Assembly: GCA_004297935.1 (NCBI GenBank)
Contig: SCRE01000002.1
Coordinates: 1 to 64,000 of the forward strand
Reading direction: 5' to 3'
DNA: 64,000 bases
DNA from: Microbacteriaceae bacterium
GTDB taxonomy: Bacteria; Actinomycetota; Actinomycetes; Actinomycetales; Microbacteriaceae
Each line of letters starts with the position of its first letter. Within the stretch, counting starts at the first letter, position 1. Below, piece by piece: positions 35,683 to 44,741 of the stretch. Below the pieces are notes generated by a model. It was not told the DNA's origin. It saw only the letters and a program-made list of their open reading frames with translations, and made no database searches. The translations under genes and the position numbers were made by a program.

Positions 35683-36635
35683 CAGCTCGAACGCCGTGGT
35701 CGAAGCATGACAACTCCGTTGGTCGAGTACCGAGCGCCAAAGATGGTGGTCGAGTAGCGAGCGCCAGCGAGCGTATCGAGACCCGTATCGGGACCCCCGC
35801 ACACGCGCAGCGCTCGGCATCAGACCGCGCCATCGCGGCGGCGGTAAGACCGCGCCGGTTCGGTGCCTGGTACGTCGCCGAACATCGTTTTCGAGTGATG
35901 CGTGCGTACCTGCAGACGGTCCTCATCACAGGCATCGGCAACCCGTTCCTCTACCTGTTCGCGATGGGCGTCGGGCTCGGCAGCCTGGTCAGCAGCAACA
36001 TGGGCCCCCAGGCGATGAACGGGGTCAGCTACCTCGTCTTCATCGCGCCCGCATTGCTGGCGACCGCTTCGATGACGGCGGCATCCGAAGAGTTCACCTA
36101 CCCCGTGCTGCTCGGCTTCAAATGGAATCCGACCTTCTACGGCATGAACGCGGCGCCGATCAGTCCGGGGCAGATCATCGACGGCATCGTCTACTCCGTC
36201 ATCGCCCGGCTGCTCGGCACCTGCGTGATCTACTTCGCGTTCATGCTGCTGTTCAGCGCGGTGCCGTCCCTGTGGGGTGTCGTCGCGGTCCTCGTGGCGA
36301 TGCTCACCGGCCTCGCGTTCGGCGCGCCGATCATGGGGTACGTTGCAACCATCGAGCAGGACACCGGGCAGGTCGCCATGCTGATGCGCTTCGTGCTGCT
36401 GCCGCTCACGCTGTTCTCCGGCACGTTCTTCCCGCTGTCCGTGATGCCGGTCTACCTGCAGTGGATCGGCTGGATCTCACCGCTCTGGCACGGCACCGAA
36501 CTCTCCCGCGTCTTCGCCTACGGACTGGCCGAGCCACTCTGGCTGACCATCGTGCACGCGTTGTATCTCATCGCGCTGACCGTTGGCGGCTGGTTGCTGG
36601 CGCGCCGGATCACCACGCGGAGGCTGAACAAATGA
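35679..36635 (+). CDS. ABC-2 type exporter permease
   Basis: A 318-residue permease with six transmembrane helices after residue 75 and the NodJ/DrrB-like ABC-2 fold. ATG 35679 overlaps the ATPase stop (ATGA). Its first 40 codons are not permease-like: nucleotides 35717-35795 are a copy of the REP-like GGTCGAGTAGCGAGCG...TATCGAGACC repeat, read through in frame. The true conserved domain begins near RRFGAWYVAEHRFRVM (about residue 60). The repeat has thus lengthened the N-terminus, or translation may start further in. Confidence 0.85.
   Translation: MTARTPWSKHDNSVGRVPSAKDGGRVASASERIETRIGTPAHAQRSASDRAIAAAVRPRRFGAWYVAEHRFRVMRAYLQTVLITGIGNPFLYLFAMGVGLGSLVSSNMGPQAMNGVSYLVFIAPALLATASMTAASEEFTYPVLLGFKWNPTFYGMNAAPISPGQIIDGIVYSVIARLLGTCVIYFAFMLLFSAVPSLWGVVAVLVAMLTGLAFGAPIMGYVATIEQDTGQVAMLMRFVLLPLTLFSGTFFPLSVMPVYLQWIGWISPLWHGTELSRVFAYGLAEPLWLTIVHALYLIALTVGGWLLARRITTRRLNK
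35717..35795. repeat. REP-like repeat family B inside a coding region
   Basis: TTGGTCGAGTACCGAGCGCC and GGTCGAGTAGCGAGCGCCAG are followed by GCGTATCGAGACCC, the same components seen at 46578 and 63145. It lies in the 5' end of the permease gene without breaking its frame. Confidence 0.8.
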
Positions 36636-36648
36636 CCGGGCGGAACGC

Positions 36649-37494
36649 ATGACGAGCGGCACGCGAGCGGATCGGGAGGCGCCGCTGACGGCATCCGTTC
36701 GCGGCGGTCGCCCGCTGAAATCGCTCTACGCGGGCAACGCGACATCGGTGCTGCAGCGGGGGTGGCAGGCCACCCGCAGCACGAACTGGCTGGTGATGCT
36801 CTCCGGTTTCTTCGAGCCGATCTTCTATCTGCTCTCGCTCGGCATCGGGCTCGGGGCGCTGGTCGGCACAGTCGGTGCAGCGGATGGCCGGCAGATCCCG
36901 TACGCGGCTTTCATCGCGCCCGCCCTGTTGGCGACGGCCGCAATGAACGGTGCCGTGTACGACTCGACCTGGAACGTGTTCTTCAAGATGCGTTTCGCCA
37001 AGCTGTACGAGGGCATGCTCTCGACTTCGCTCGGGCCGTTGGATGTCGCACTCGGCGAGATCCTGCTCGCGCTCGCGCGCGGCGGCATCTATGCGATCGG
37101 GTTCATGATCGTGATGCAGGCGATCGGCTTGAACCTGTCCTGGTGGGCGCTGCTCGCACTGCCTGCCGTGCTGCTGATCGCGTTCGGCTTCGCCAGCTTC
37201 GGCATGGGGATCACCAGCTACATGAAGACGTTCCAGCAGATGGACTGGATCAACTTCATCATGCTGCCGATGTTCCTGCTGTCGGCGACGTTCTTTCCGC
37301 TCAGCGTGTACCCGCAGGCGATCCAGTGGGTCATCGAGGCGATGCCGCTGTGGCACGGCGTCGAACTGATTCGCGGCCTGACCACCGGCGTCGTGAACGC
37401 CGGCATGCTCTGGCACGTGCTGTATTTCACCATCATGATCGTGCTCGGCCTGATCCTGACGACCCGCCGCCTGCGCGCGCTCTTCCTCGACTAG
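36649..37494 (+). CDS. ABC-2 type exporter permease, second subunit
   Basis: A 281-residue six-helix permease similar in layout to the previous one; both share ATAMNG/LLATASM-type helices and the FPLSV(M/Y)P motif before the fifth helix (residues about 208-214). It starts 13 bp after the first permease. The pair presumably forms a heterodimeric channel driven by the ATPase at 34756. The substrate is unknown. Confidence 0.9.
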   Translation: MTSGTRADREAPLTASVRGGRPLKSLYAGNATSVLQRGWQATRSTNWLVMLSGFFEPIFYLLSLGIGLGALVGTVGAADGRQIPYAAFIAPALLATAAMNGAVYDSTWNVFFKMRFAKLYEGMLSTSLGPLDVALGEILLALARGGIYAIGFMIVMQAIGLNLSWWALLALPAVLLIAFGFASFGMGITSYMKTFQQMDWINFIMLPMFLLSATFFPLSVYPQAIQWVIEAMPLWHGVELIRGLTTGVVNAGMLWHVLYFTIMIVLGLILTTRRLRALFLD

Positions 37495-37517
37495 CGCACC
37501 CGTACCCTCCCCGCCGA

Positions 37518-37596
37518 CCCCTTCACTGAGGTGCGAACTGCATCTGTCACTCCAGGGGGCGCAAAACTGACCGAAGTCCGCACCTCAGCGAAGGGG
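37518..37596. repeat. Long inverted repeat between exporter and membrane-protein gene
   Basis: 22-base arms at 37518-37539 and 37575-37596 (core CTGAGGTGCG / CGCACCTCAG) pair with two mismatches around a 35-base loop. It ends 6 bp before a TAGGCT promoter box. Confidence 0.7.
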
Positions 37597-37601
37597 TTCG
37601 T

Positions 37602-37614
37602 TAGGCTGGTGCGA
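37602..37614 (+). promoter_or_regulatory. Leaderless -10 box
   Basis: TAGGCT at 37602-37607 ends 6 bp before ATG 37614, with no ribosome site. Confidence 0.55.
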
Positions 37615-38066
37615 TGAATACCGTATTGTCAGTCCTCCATGTCGCCGGTGCCGTCTTCATCGTCGGGCCGATGGCCATCCTGCCGATGACCGCGATGCGC
37701 TCGGTGCGTGCCGGTGACGGCGCTCAGGTCGCCCGGCTGGCGAAGTCCACGAACCTGTTCACCCTGCTGTCGCTGCTCGTCGTCGTCTTCGGCTTCGGGG
37801 TCATGGGGATGAGCGATCCGAAGTACCACGTCACGTTCGCCAGCACCTGGATCTGGTTGTCGATCGTGATGTACGCCATCTCGTTCGTGCTGAGCCTTGT
37901 GGTCGTCGTGCCGACAATGCGCAAGGCAGCGGCCGCCCTGCAGTCTGCCGGCACGGCAACGGATGCCGTGCCCACTGCGAGCAGATACCCCGCGATCGCC
38001 GCCGGTTCCGGTATTTCGTCGCTGCTGTTGCTGGCCGTCGTCGTGTTGATGGTCTGGAAGCCGTAG
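37614..38066 (+). CDS. DUF2269-like integral membrane protein
   Basis: A 150-residue protein with four hydrophobic helices (about 3-25, 45-66, 78-100, 127-148) and a conserved-looking HVAGAVFIVGP start, as in DUF2269-type membrane proteins. The function of the family is unknown. It appears to be transcribed from its own leaderless promoter. It is convergent with the riboflavin operon. Confidence 0.78.
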   Translation: MNTVLSVLHVAGAVFIVGPMAILPMTAMRSVRAGDGAQVARLAKSTNLFTLLSLLVVVFGFGVMGMSDPKYHVTFASTWIWLSIVMYAISFVLSLVVVVPTMRKAAAALQSAGTATDAVPTASRYPAIAAGSGISSLLLLAVVVLMVWKP

Positions 38067-38145
38067 CCCGGATATTTGCCCGCTCCGTAGCTCGGAGTTC
38101 TGCCGGCACCACAACGCGGCGCAGGTCGTCGCGCCAGGCCCCCGG

Positions 38146-38241
38146 TTATCGCAGGTTGAACAGCAGTGTCGTGCCGACCGAGAACACGACGAATACCACG
38201 ATGACGACGATCGCAACGAGCGCGAGCCTTCGCCGATTCAT
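38146..38241 (-). CDS. Small membrane peptide (31 residues) behind ribH
   Basis: A 31-codon frame, MNRRRLALVAIVVIVVFVVF followed by a short tail ending NLR, predicts an Arg-rich start and a single hydrophobic helix (positive-inside). ATG 38241 lies 22 bases inside the 38263 boundary, that is 21 bp after the ribH stop on the same strand; an adjacent ATG at 38244 is possible. No strong ribosome site is seen. It could be the last gene of the riboflavin operon. Function unknown. Confidence 0.5.
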   Translation of the reverse strand: MNRRRLALVAIVVIVVFVVFSVGTTLLFNLR

Positions 38242-38262
38242 CATGGCCCAACGCTATCGCGT

Positions 38263-38739
38263 TCAGCCGCGCAGCGATGCCAGGATGCGCGCGGTCGTCA
38301 GTGCCGCGTTCGCGGCCTCGGCGCCCTTGTCCTCCTTCGACCATTCGAAGCCGGCGCGGTCCAGGCCCTGCTGCTCGTCATCGAGCGTGAGCACGCCGAA
38401 ACCGACCGGTTTTCCGGCGTCGAGGGCGACGCGGGTCAGGCCGTCCGTCGCCGCTGACGCCACGAAGTCGAAGTGCGGTGTTCCGCCGCGGATGATCACG
38501 CCGAGTGCGACGACGGCATCCGCCCCGGACTCGAGTGCGGCTTTGCACGCGACCGGCAGTTCGAAGCTGCCCGGCACCCGGACCACCTCGAACGACGCGC
38601 CGGAGGCCTGCAACGCGCGGGTTGCGCCGTCGAGCAGACCCGCCGCGATCTGCTCGTGCCAGGTGCCTGCGACGACGACGATGTGCAGTCCGCTTCCGTC
38701 GACGGGCTCTGCTGCGGTGGGGGCTCCTGCGCCGCTCAT
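38263..38739 (-). CDS. ribH: 6,7-dimethyl-8-ribityllumazine synthase
   Basis: A 158-residue lumazine synthase, condensing 5-amino-6-ribitylaminouracil with dihydroxybutanone phosphate in riboflavin synthesis. Motifs: GTWHEQI, GSFELPVA, GVIIRGGTPHFDFV with the catalytic histidine, and KPVGFGVLT. A longer open frame exists upstream, but ATG 38739 overlaps the ribBA stop by four bases (ATGA) and the protein length fits. Expressed from the FMN-riboswitch operon. Confidence 0.95.
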   Translation of the reverse strand: MSGAGAPTAAEPVDGSGLHIVVVAGTWHEQIAAGLLDGATRALQASGASFEVVRVPGSFELPVACKAALESGADAVVALGVIIRGGTPHFDFVASAATDGLTRVALDAGKPVGFGVLTLDDEQQGLDRAGFEWSKEDKGAEAANAALTTARILASLRG

Positions 38740-40037
38740 GCGGGTCTTCCTTCCGTGCCGGTCCCGGCGGTTGTCAGCGGAAACGGCAGGGCGTGCCCCA
38801 TCCGATCGCGTTTTGTTTCCAGATAGTGTTCGTTTTCGGCGCCTGCACCGACGATCAACGGCACCATCCGTTCGACGGCCGTGCCGTGCGCTTGAAGCTG
38901 CCTGGCCTTCTCCGGGTTGTTGGTGAGCAGCCGCACCGAGCGGATGCCCAGGTCCTCCAGAATCGCGGATGCCGCCCCGTAGTCGCGCGCGTCGATCGGC
39001 AGACCGAGTGCCACGTTCGCATCGAGCGTGTCCAAGCCGTCTTCCTGCAGTTTGTAGGCGCGCAGCTTGTTGATCAGGCCGATGCCGCGGCCCTCGTGCC
39101 CGCGCAGGTAGACGACGACGCCGCCGTCGCGCTGGATCGTGTCGAGTGCGGCGTTCAGTTGCGGACCGCACTCGCACTTGAGGGAGCCGAACGCCTCACC
39201 GGTGAGGCACTCCGAGTGAACGCGCACGAGCATGCCGCTCGATGACACGTCGCCGGCGACGATGGCCACGTGGTCGGCACCCGTCATGCGATCGCGGTAC
39301 GCCCGGATCTTGAACGGGCCGTGTGTGGTCGGCACGGTGGTCTCGACCTCGAAGATGACGCGCGAGGTCTCCGGAATCGCCTCGACGGGCATCACCGCAG
39401 CAGGCGCAATCCCGGCGGGCACATCGCCGTCCACCGCGTCGAGGTATTCGATCAGCGCTTCGATCGTGATCACGGGGATGCTCTCGTGCTCGCCGAGTTC
39501 GATCAGCTCCGGCAGCCGCATCATCTCGCCATCGTCTGCGACGATCTCACCGATGACGCCGACCGGCGTCAGGTTGGCCAGCTTGAGCAGGTCGACGGTG
39601 GCCTCGGTGTGGCCGCCGCGCTCGCGCACGCCGCCGTCACGCGCCCGCAACGGCAGGATGTGGCCGGGCCGGTGCAGACTTGCCGCCGTCGAAGCCGGAT
39701 CGGCCAGAACACGCAGTGTGTGGGCACGATCGGCGGCGCTGATGCCGGTGCTGAGCCGATCCGCGGCGTCGACGCTGACCGTGTAGTTGGTGCCGAGCAC
39801 GTCTTCGTTGTCGACGACCATGACCGGAAGGTCGAGTTGATCGGCGCGTTCGTTCGTCATCGGTGCGCAGAGGAAGCCGGAGCTGTTGCGCACCGTCCAG
39901 GCAATCCATTCCTGCGACGCCAATTCGGCTGCGAGGATCACGTCGCCCTCATTCTCGCGACTCTCGTTGTCTGCGACGATCACAGGTCGACCGGCGCGCA
40001 GCTGCTCGATCGCCTGAGGGATTGTTGCGAGGCTCAT
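38736..40037 (-). CDS. ribBA: Bifunctional dihydroxybutanone-phosphate synthase / GTP cyclohydrolase II
   Basis: A 433-residue fusion enzyme feeding both branches of riboflavin synthesis. The N-terminal DHBP synthase domain (about 1-205) has DNESRENEGDVI and the RPGHILPL region; the C-terminal GTP cyclohydrolase II (about 215-425) has zinc cysteines in CLTGEAFGSLKCECG and the GRGIGLINKL motif. It overlaps ribE and ribH by four bases each. Confidence 0.96.
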   Translation of the reverse strand: MSLATIPQAIEQLRAGRPVIVADNESRENEGDVILAAELASQEWIAWTVRNSSGFLCAPMTNERADQLDLPVMVVDNEDVLGTNYTVSVDAADRLSTGISAADRAHTLRVLADPASTAASLHRPGHILPLRARDGGVRERGGHTEATVDLLKLANLTPVGVIGEIVADDGEMMRLPELIELGEHESIPVITIEALIEYLDAVDGDVPAGIAPAAVMPVEAIPETSRVIFEVETTVPTTHGPFKIRAYRDRMTGADHVAIVAGDVSSSGMLVRVHSECLTGEAFGSLKCECGPQLNAALDTIQRDGGVVVYLRGHEGRGIGLINKLRAYKLQEDGLDTLDANVALGLPIDARDYGAASAILEDLGIRSVRLLTNNPEKARQLQAHGTAVERMVPLIVGAGAENEHYLETKRDRMGHALPFPLTTAGTGTEGRPA

Positions 40038-40717
40038 TTCTCGCTCCTTGCGTAGTAGAGATCCGCGGCTGGGGTGGTATCTGTCGGCAGCGGCGGGTGG
40101 GCGCTGAGTGACAGCATCCGTTCGACGTGGCGGGCCAGGATGTCCGTCTCGATATTGACGGAGTCGCCGACGGCGCTATCGCCCAGCGTTGTCGCGGTCA
40201 GCGTTTCGGGGATCAGGGACACCTCGAACCAGCTGTCGTCGCTTCCCGACGCACTCGTGCCGCCTCCGACCGCGCTGACGGTCAGGGAGACGCCGTCGAT
40301 CGCGATCGAACCCTTCCGCACGACGAGCGGCGCCAACTCGGGGGCGAGGCTCAGCCGCACGACCCGCCACGCGCCGCCATCCGTCGTGGCCAGGATGCGC
40401 GCGGTGCCGTCGATGTGCCCCTGCACGATGTGACCGCCGATGCGGTCGCCGACCGCGGCGGCGCGTTCCAGGTTGACCTGCCGGCCGGTGGTCGCGCTGC
40501 CGAGAGTGCTCATCTTCAGCGTCTCGGCCATCACATCGGCGGTGAAAGCGTCTGCGGTCTGGTCGACGACGGTCAGGCACACGCCGCTGACCGAGATCGA
40601 ATCGCCGTGACGGGCATCGGACACGACGAGCGGGCCGCGCACGGTGATGCGCGCGGCATCCGCCGTGTGCTGCACATCGGTGATCTCGCCGATCTCTTCG
40701 ATGATTCCGGTGAACAC
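40034..40717 (-). CDS. ribE: Riboflavin synthase, alpha subunit
   Basis: A 227-residue enzyme with two lumazine-binding barrels, each starting with a MFTGI or GHIVQGHIDGTA-type motif; the N-terminal MFTGIIEEIGEI and the internal repeat are clear. It dismutates two lumazine molecules to riboflavin. It starts 2 bp after ribD and overlaps ribBA. A Ser/Gly-rich loop (GGGTSASGSDDS, about 160-172) interrupts the second barrel and is longer than usual. Confidence 0.95.
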   Translation of the reverse strand: MFTGIIEEIGEITDVQHTADAARITVRGPLVVSDARHGDSISVSGVCLTVVDQTADAFTADVMAETLKMSTLGSATTGRQVNLERAAAVGDRIGGHIVQGHIDGTARILATTDGGAWRVVRLSLAPELAPLVVRKGSIAIDGVSLTVSAVGGGTSASGSDDSWFEVSLIPETLTATTLGDSAVGDSVNIETDILARHVERMLSLSAHPPLPTDTTPAADLYYARSEK

Positions 40718-40719
40718 TG

Positions 40720-41826
40720 TTAAGCCCTTCCTGTCAGGTCTGTCGGGCGGATGCCGCTCTCGCGGATGCTGTCGGTTCGGGCACCGTCGGCGCCGCGGAC
40801 GTCGGCGGTCGGCGCCGCGGGTCGGGCGACCAGGAGCAGGTCGTGACCCAATTGCTCGATCGAGACGATCTCGAGTCGCCGCTGTTCGTCGATGGTGCCG
40901 ACCCCGATGTCGGTCAACGCCGTGCGGTCGCCGCCGAGCAGGGTCGGCGCCAGGTAGATCAGATATTCGTCGACGAGGCCGGCGCTCACCAGAACGCTCG
41001 CCAGCGTCGGCCCGCCCTCGACCAATGCGCGGCGGATTCCTCGGTGCCGTAGATCGGCCAGCAGCGCGTTCAGATCGTGGCTGCGCGCGAACACCGGCGG
41101 GCGCGGATGGCGCCGCACCGCGGCATCCGCTGGGATGTCCCGGTATCCGATGACCACAGGCACGGGTTGACGCTCGAGGAGTTCGCCGCCGTCGCCTCGT
41201 GCGGTCAGCGCCGGGTTGTCGGCCAGCACCGTCCCGGTGCCGACGACGATCGCATCGGATGCCTCGCGCTGCTCATGCACGCGCTGGCGGGCCGCCGTGC
41301 CGGTGATCCACCGGCTGGACCCGTCTGCTGCCGCGACGCGGCCGTCGAGGCTGCTGGCCCATTTGAGCGTGATGAACGGGCGGCCGAGTCGGGCGGAGAC
41401 GAGCCAATCGCCGAGGAATTCGCTCGCTTCGGCCTCGAGAACCCCCGCGATCACCTCGACTGCGGCGGCCCGCAGCCGGGCCGCACCGCCTGCTGCCGCC
41501 CGGTCGGGGTCCGACACGGCGAAGACGACACGGCTGACACCGGCATCGATGAGTGCTTCGCTGCACGGCCCGGTTCTGCCGGTGTGGTTGCACGGCTCCA
41601 GGGTCACGACCGCTGTGGCTCCGCGGGCCGCACCCGGCTGCAGTGTTTGCAGGGCGGCGACCTCGGCGTGGGGCGTGCCGGCACCCTGATGCCAGCCTTC
41701 TGCGATGACGGTGCCCGCGGCATCCAGAATCACGCAGCCGACACGGGGATTGACGCCGTGGGCGGGTCCGCGCGCAGCGAGCTCGAGCGCGCGGCGCATC
41801 GCCGCGCCGTAGTCTTCGTCGCTCAT
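40720..41826 (-). CDS. ribD: Riboflavin biosynthesis deaminase/reductase
   Basis: A 368-residue bifunctional enzyme. The deaminase (about 1-145) has the zinc motif HAEVAAL and PCNHTGRTGPC-type cysteines (CNHTGRTGPCSEAL); the reductase domain follows (about 150-350; TLKWASSLDGRVA, WITG, VEGGPTLASVL). It catalyses the second and third steps after GTP cyclohydrolase II. ATG 41826 is chosen from homology; the open frame continues upstream into the riboswitch leader. First gene of the riboflavin operon. Confidence 0.94.
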   Translation of the reverse strand: MSDEDYGAAMRRALELAARGPAHGVNPRVGCVILDAAGTVIAEGWHQGAGTPHAEVAALQTLQPGAARGATAVVTLEPCNHTGRTGPCSEALIDAGVSRVVFAVSDPDRAAAGGAARLRAAAVEVIAGVLEAEASEFLGDWLVSARLGRPFITLKWASSLDGRVAAADGSSRWITGTAARQRVHEQREASDAIVVGTGTVLADNPALTARGDGGELLERQPVPVVIGYRDIPADAAVRRHPRPPVFARSHDLNALLADLRHRGIRRALVEGGPTLASVLVSAGLVDEYLIYLAPTLLGGDRTALTDIGVGTIDEQRRLEIVSIEQLGHDLLLVARPAAPTADVRGADGARTDSIRESGIRPTDLTGRA

Positions 41827-41916
41827 CCGGTCTCCGTCAGTCGATCTGGACGGGCTCCGGGTGGTTTCGGCGGATCGCCGCTCGCACACGAACTGGCAAC
41901 GGCCGTTCGTGCGCGC

Positions 41917-42075
41917 GTGCTTCCTCCCATCCGGACTGAAAGCGGATGCCTGGTGCGGCACTCGCTCATTACCGTCGGTGCCGGAATTTCACCGGCTCAA
42001 CCTCGCGCGACCTGGCGTCGCGTTCGGCTCGCGGACTGTCACCGCCGGTTCGGACTTTCACCGACCCCGGAGCAC
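41917..42075 (-). promoter_or_regulatory. FMN riboswitch (RFN element)
   Basis: On the minus strand the leader of ribD contains the conserved RFN blocks in order: GGGGTCGGTGAAAGTCCGAA, CCGGCGGTGACAGTCCGCGA, GCCGGTGAAATTCCGGCACC, GACGGTAATGAGCGAG and CAGTCCGGATGGGAGGAAG. It senses FMN and should shut off the riboflavin operon when FMN is plentiful. About 90 bases separate it from the ribD ATG. The remainder of the gap to glpK (42076-42199) is promoter DNA, with TATAGG near 42141. Confidence 0.95.
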
Positions 42076-42199
42076 GTTTGCTTATGTTCAGTCTAGTCAA
42101 CGCGAGCCTCGCGCGATTATTCCGCCCGCAGTTGCCGGTTCTATAGGGTGAGGGAATGATCCAGGCCGTCAGCATTCACACACCGAAGGAGCCGTCAGA

Positions 42200-43714
42200 G
42201 TGAGCAGGTACGTTCTGGCGATCGATCAGGGCACCACGAGCACGCGGGCGATCGTGTTCGACAAACGCGGTGCCATCGTCGCCACCGGTCAGCTGGAGCA
42301 CGAGCAGATCTTTCCGCGCGCGGGCTGGGTGGAGCACGATCCGCAGGAGATCTGGAAGAACACGCGCGAGGTGGTCGGGCGTGCGCTCGGCAAGGCGAAT
42401 GTGACCCGACACGACATCGCGGCGGTCGGCATCACCAACCAGCGTGAGACGACGGTGGTGTGGGACAGGAACACTGGTGAGCCGGTCTGCAACGCGATCG
42501 TCTGGCAGGACACTCGTACCCAGTCGATCGTCGACCGACTCGCCGCCGATGGTGGTGTCGACCGCTTTCGGGAGATCGTCGGGCTGCCGCTGAGCACCTA
42601 CTTCGCGGGCACGAAGATCGCCTGGATTCTGGAGAACGTCGACGGGGCGCGTCAGCGCGCGGAGGCGGGCGAGCTGCTGTTCGGCACGACGGACACGTGG
42701 CTGCTCTGGAATCTGACCGGCGGCCCGGACGGCGGGGTGCACGCCACGGATGTCACCAATGCGTCTCGCACCCTGTTTCTCGATCTGCGCACGCTCGCCT
42801 GGCGGCAGGACATCCTGGACGTGTTCGGGGTGCCGGCATCGATGCTGCCCGAGGTGCGGTCGTCATCCGAGGTCTACGGTGTGGGGGAGAGCTCGAGTCT
42901 GCTGCGCGAGACGCCGATCGCCGGCATCCTCGGCGACCAGCAGGCTGCCACGTTCGGGCAGGCCGCTTTCGAGGCGGGCGGCGCGAAGAACACCTACGGC
43001 ACGGGGAACTTCCTCATCGTGAACACGGGCGAGCAGATCGTGCACTCGCCGCGCGGACTTCTGACGACCGTCGCGTATCGACTCGGCGGCGACGCACCGC
43101 GCTATGCGCTCGAAGGGTCGATCGCCGTGACCGGCTCGCTCATCCAGTGGATGCGCGACAATCTCGGCATCATCTCGCACGCGAGCGAGATCGAGCGGCT
43201 CGCCGCGAGCGTCGACGACAACGGCGGCGCCTACTTCGTGCCGGCGTTCTCGGGACTGTTCGCCCCGTATTGGCGACCGGATGCCCGGGGTGCCCTGCTC
43301 GGGCTGACCCGGTTCGTGAATCGTGGGCACATCGCCCGGGCGGCCCTGGAGTCGATCGCGTATCAGACCCGCGACGTTCTCGACGCGGCCAACGCGGATG
43401 CGTCCGTCCCATTGACGCAGCTGCGCGTGGACGGCGGAGCGACATCCAATGATCTGCTGCTGCAGTTCCAGGCGGACATTCTCGGCATGCCGGTCGTGCG
43501 GCCGGTGGTCGCGGAGACGACGGCGCTCGGCGCGGCTTACGCGGCCGGGCTCGCGGTGGGCTTCTGGAGCGGACTGGACGAGCTGCGCGCCAACTGGCGA
43601 GAAGGCAAACGCTGGGAACCGCGGCTGGCGGCCGATGAACGCGAGCGGCTGTATCGCAACTGGCGGAAAGCCGTCACGAAGACCTACGGCTGGGTCGACG
43701 ACGACGTCAGGTAG
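42200..43714 (+). CDS. glpK: Glycerol kinase
   Basis: A 504-residue FGGY-family kinase forming glycerol 3-phosphate from glycerol and ATP. Motifs: [13 protein letters not shown] (9-21), [10 protein letters not shown] (about 80-89), the FGGY signature region [11 protein letters not shown] and [16 protein letters not shown] (about 413-428). GTG 42200 follows AAGGAG nine bases upstream. No glycerol facilitator or glpD neighbour is in the window. It is divergent from the riboflavin operon. Confidence 0.95.
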   Translation: MSRYVLAIDQGTTSTRAIVFDKRGAIVATGQLEHEQIFPRAGWVEHDPQEIWKNTREVVGRALGKANVTRHDIAAVGITNQRETTVVWDRNTGEPVCNAIVWQDTRTQSIVDRLAADGGVDRFREIVGLPLSTYFAGTKIAWILENVDGARQRAEAGELLFGTTDTWLLWNLTGGPDGGVHATDVTNASRTLFLDLRTLAWRQDILDVFGVPASMLPEVRSSSEVYGVGESSSLLRETPIAGILGDQQAATFGQAAFEAGGAKNTYGTGNFLIVNTGEQIVHSPRGLLTTVAYRLGGDAPRYALEGSIAVTGSLIQWMRDNLGIISHASEIERLAASVDDNGGAYFVPAFSGLFAPYWRPDARGALLGLTRFVNRGHIARAALESIAYQTRDVLDAANADASVPLTQLRVDGGATSNDLLLQFQADILGMPVVRPVVAETTALGAAYAAGLAVGFWSGLDELRANWREGKRWEPRLAADERERLYRNWRKAVTKTYGWVDDDVR

Positions 43715-43904
43715 CGTGCCTGGGTGGCACAGGCGACGACTCGTCGGCCGAGCGGTGCCCCTTGACCTCCTGCCCTGCTGTCGCGCTGCGGGCGATCGAC
43801 CCGGCAGCGGCACCCGGACTGGGGTCGGTCACCACAGTCGCGCCGTACGCAGAGTTCGCGGACGAGGTGAGGCGGGTTCTGGCCGCCCTCGGGGCAGGAA
43901 CGGT
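43715..43904. other. Junction glpK / HAD, no clear gene
   Basis: A + strand frame about 43762-44139 reads through here (for example APYAEFADEVRRVLAALGAG near 43840) with some coding-like bias, but its second half is antisense to the HAD gene. No strong terminator hairpin was seen. Confidence 0.25.
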
Positions 43905-44741
43905 TCAGTTCGAGTGGTTCGGTGGGCGGGTTTCGGCGCGAGGTTCCTGTGCGCGGCTTCTGTGCGCGGTGAAGGCGGCGGGCAGCGCATCCAGTGATGT
44001 GATGCGAATGACCCCGGCTGCGGCGGCGGAGTCCGCGGCTGTCGATCGCGGTGGTGCGTCGGTGCGGTCGAGCCAGACACCGGTGAGGCCGGCGCCTGCG
44101 GCACCGATCGCATCCGTCGCCAGTCGGTCGCCGACGTAAGCGGCGTTCGTCGGTGCGATACCGAACAGGGCGCACGCGTGGTGGAAGATCCGGGCATCCG
44201 GTTTGGGAATGCCGAACGCACCAGAGGCGACGACGTGTTCGAAGCGAGGTGTCAGCCCCACCCGCTCGATCTTGCGCAACTGATAGTCGAGGTCGCCATT
44301 CGTGATCAAACCCAGCCGGATGCCGCGCGCGGCAAGGCGGTCCAGGCAGGGCAGCGCGCCCTCCTGCAGCCGCCAATTGCCGATGTAGTGGGTGAAGAAC
44401 TCGGTGTACCAGGCGGAGGCGGAGGCGTCGTCGAGTGCCACGCCGTGCCGCGCAGCGAAGTCGCGGGCCCGCGCGATGCGCTGGCCCTCGTAGTCGAGGT
44501 CTCCGGCGAGGTACGAGTGGTAATGCCGTTCCTCGAGCTCGGTCCAGTAGGCGATCTCCGCGTCCGGGTCACCACCGGCGTATGGGCCGCCGAGCGCGTG
44601 CGCATACTCGAGGATGCCGGCATCCATCGCCCCCCGATGGGCGAACAGGGTGTCGTCCAGGTCGAACAGAACGAGCCGCGGCCCGGTCTGGTTCCAAAAA
44701 GACGGAGAATCCTCAGACACGCCGTTGGTCGGCTCGCTCAT
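43905..44741 (-). CDS. HAD-family hydrolase (YjjG-like phosphatase)
   Basis: A 278-residue haloacid-dehalogenase-type phosphatase. Motif I DLDDTLF (about 26-32, nucleophile D26), motif II TNGD (about 136-139), motif III with K in GIPKPDARIF and motif IV YVGDRLATD are all present, with a helical cap between I and II. The first 16 residues (MSEPTNGVSEDSPSFW) are encoded by element A copy 3 (44694-44741), so the start codon itself comes from a repeat. The C-terminal 60 residues are low-complexity. Natural substrate unknown; perhaps nucleoside monophosphates. Confidence 0.87.
   Translation of the reverse strand: MSEPTNGVSEDSPSFWNQTGPRLVLFDLDDTLFAHRGAMDAGILEYAHALGGPYAGGDPDAEIAYWTELEERHYHSYLAGDLDYEGQRIARARDFAARHGVALDDASASAWYTEFFTHYIGNWRLQEGALPCLDRLAARGIRLGLITNGDLDYQLRKIERVGLTPRFEHVVASGAFGIPKPDARIFHHACALFGIAPTNAAYVGDRLATDAIGAAGAGLTGVWLDRTDAPPRSTAADSAAAAGVIRITSLDALPAAFTAHRSRAQEPRAETRPPNHSN

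Noticed and set aside
38740-39177. Upstream extension of ribH
   Set aside because: The frame is open but lies inside ribBA; ribH has a good ATG overlapping the ribBA stop.
43762-44139. A + strand frame between glpK and the HAD gene
   Set aside because: First half looks mildly coding but the second half is antisense to the HAD gene and no family is recognisable; left as uncertain intergenic DNA.
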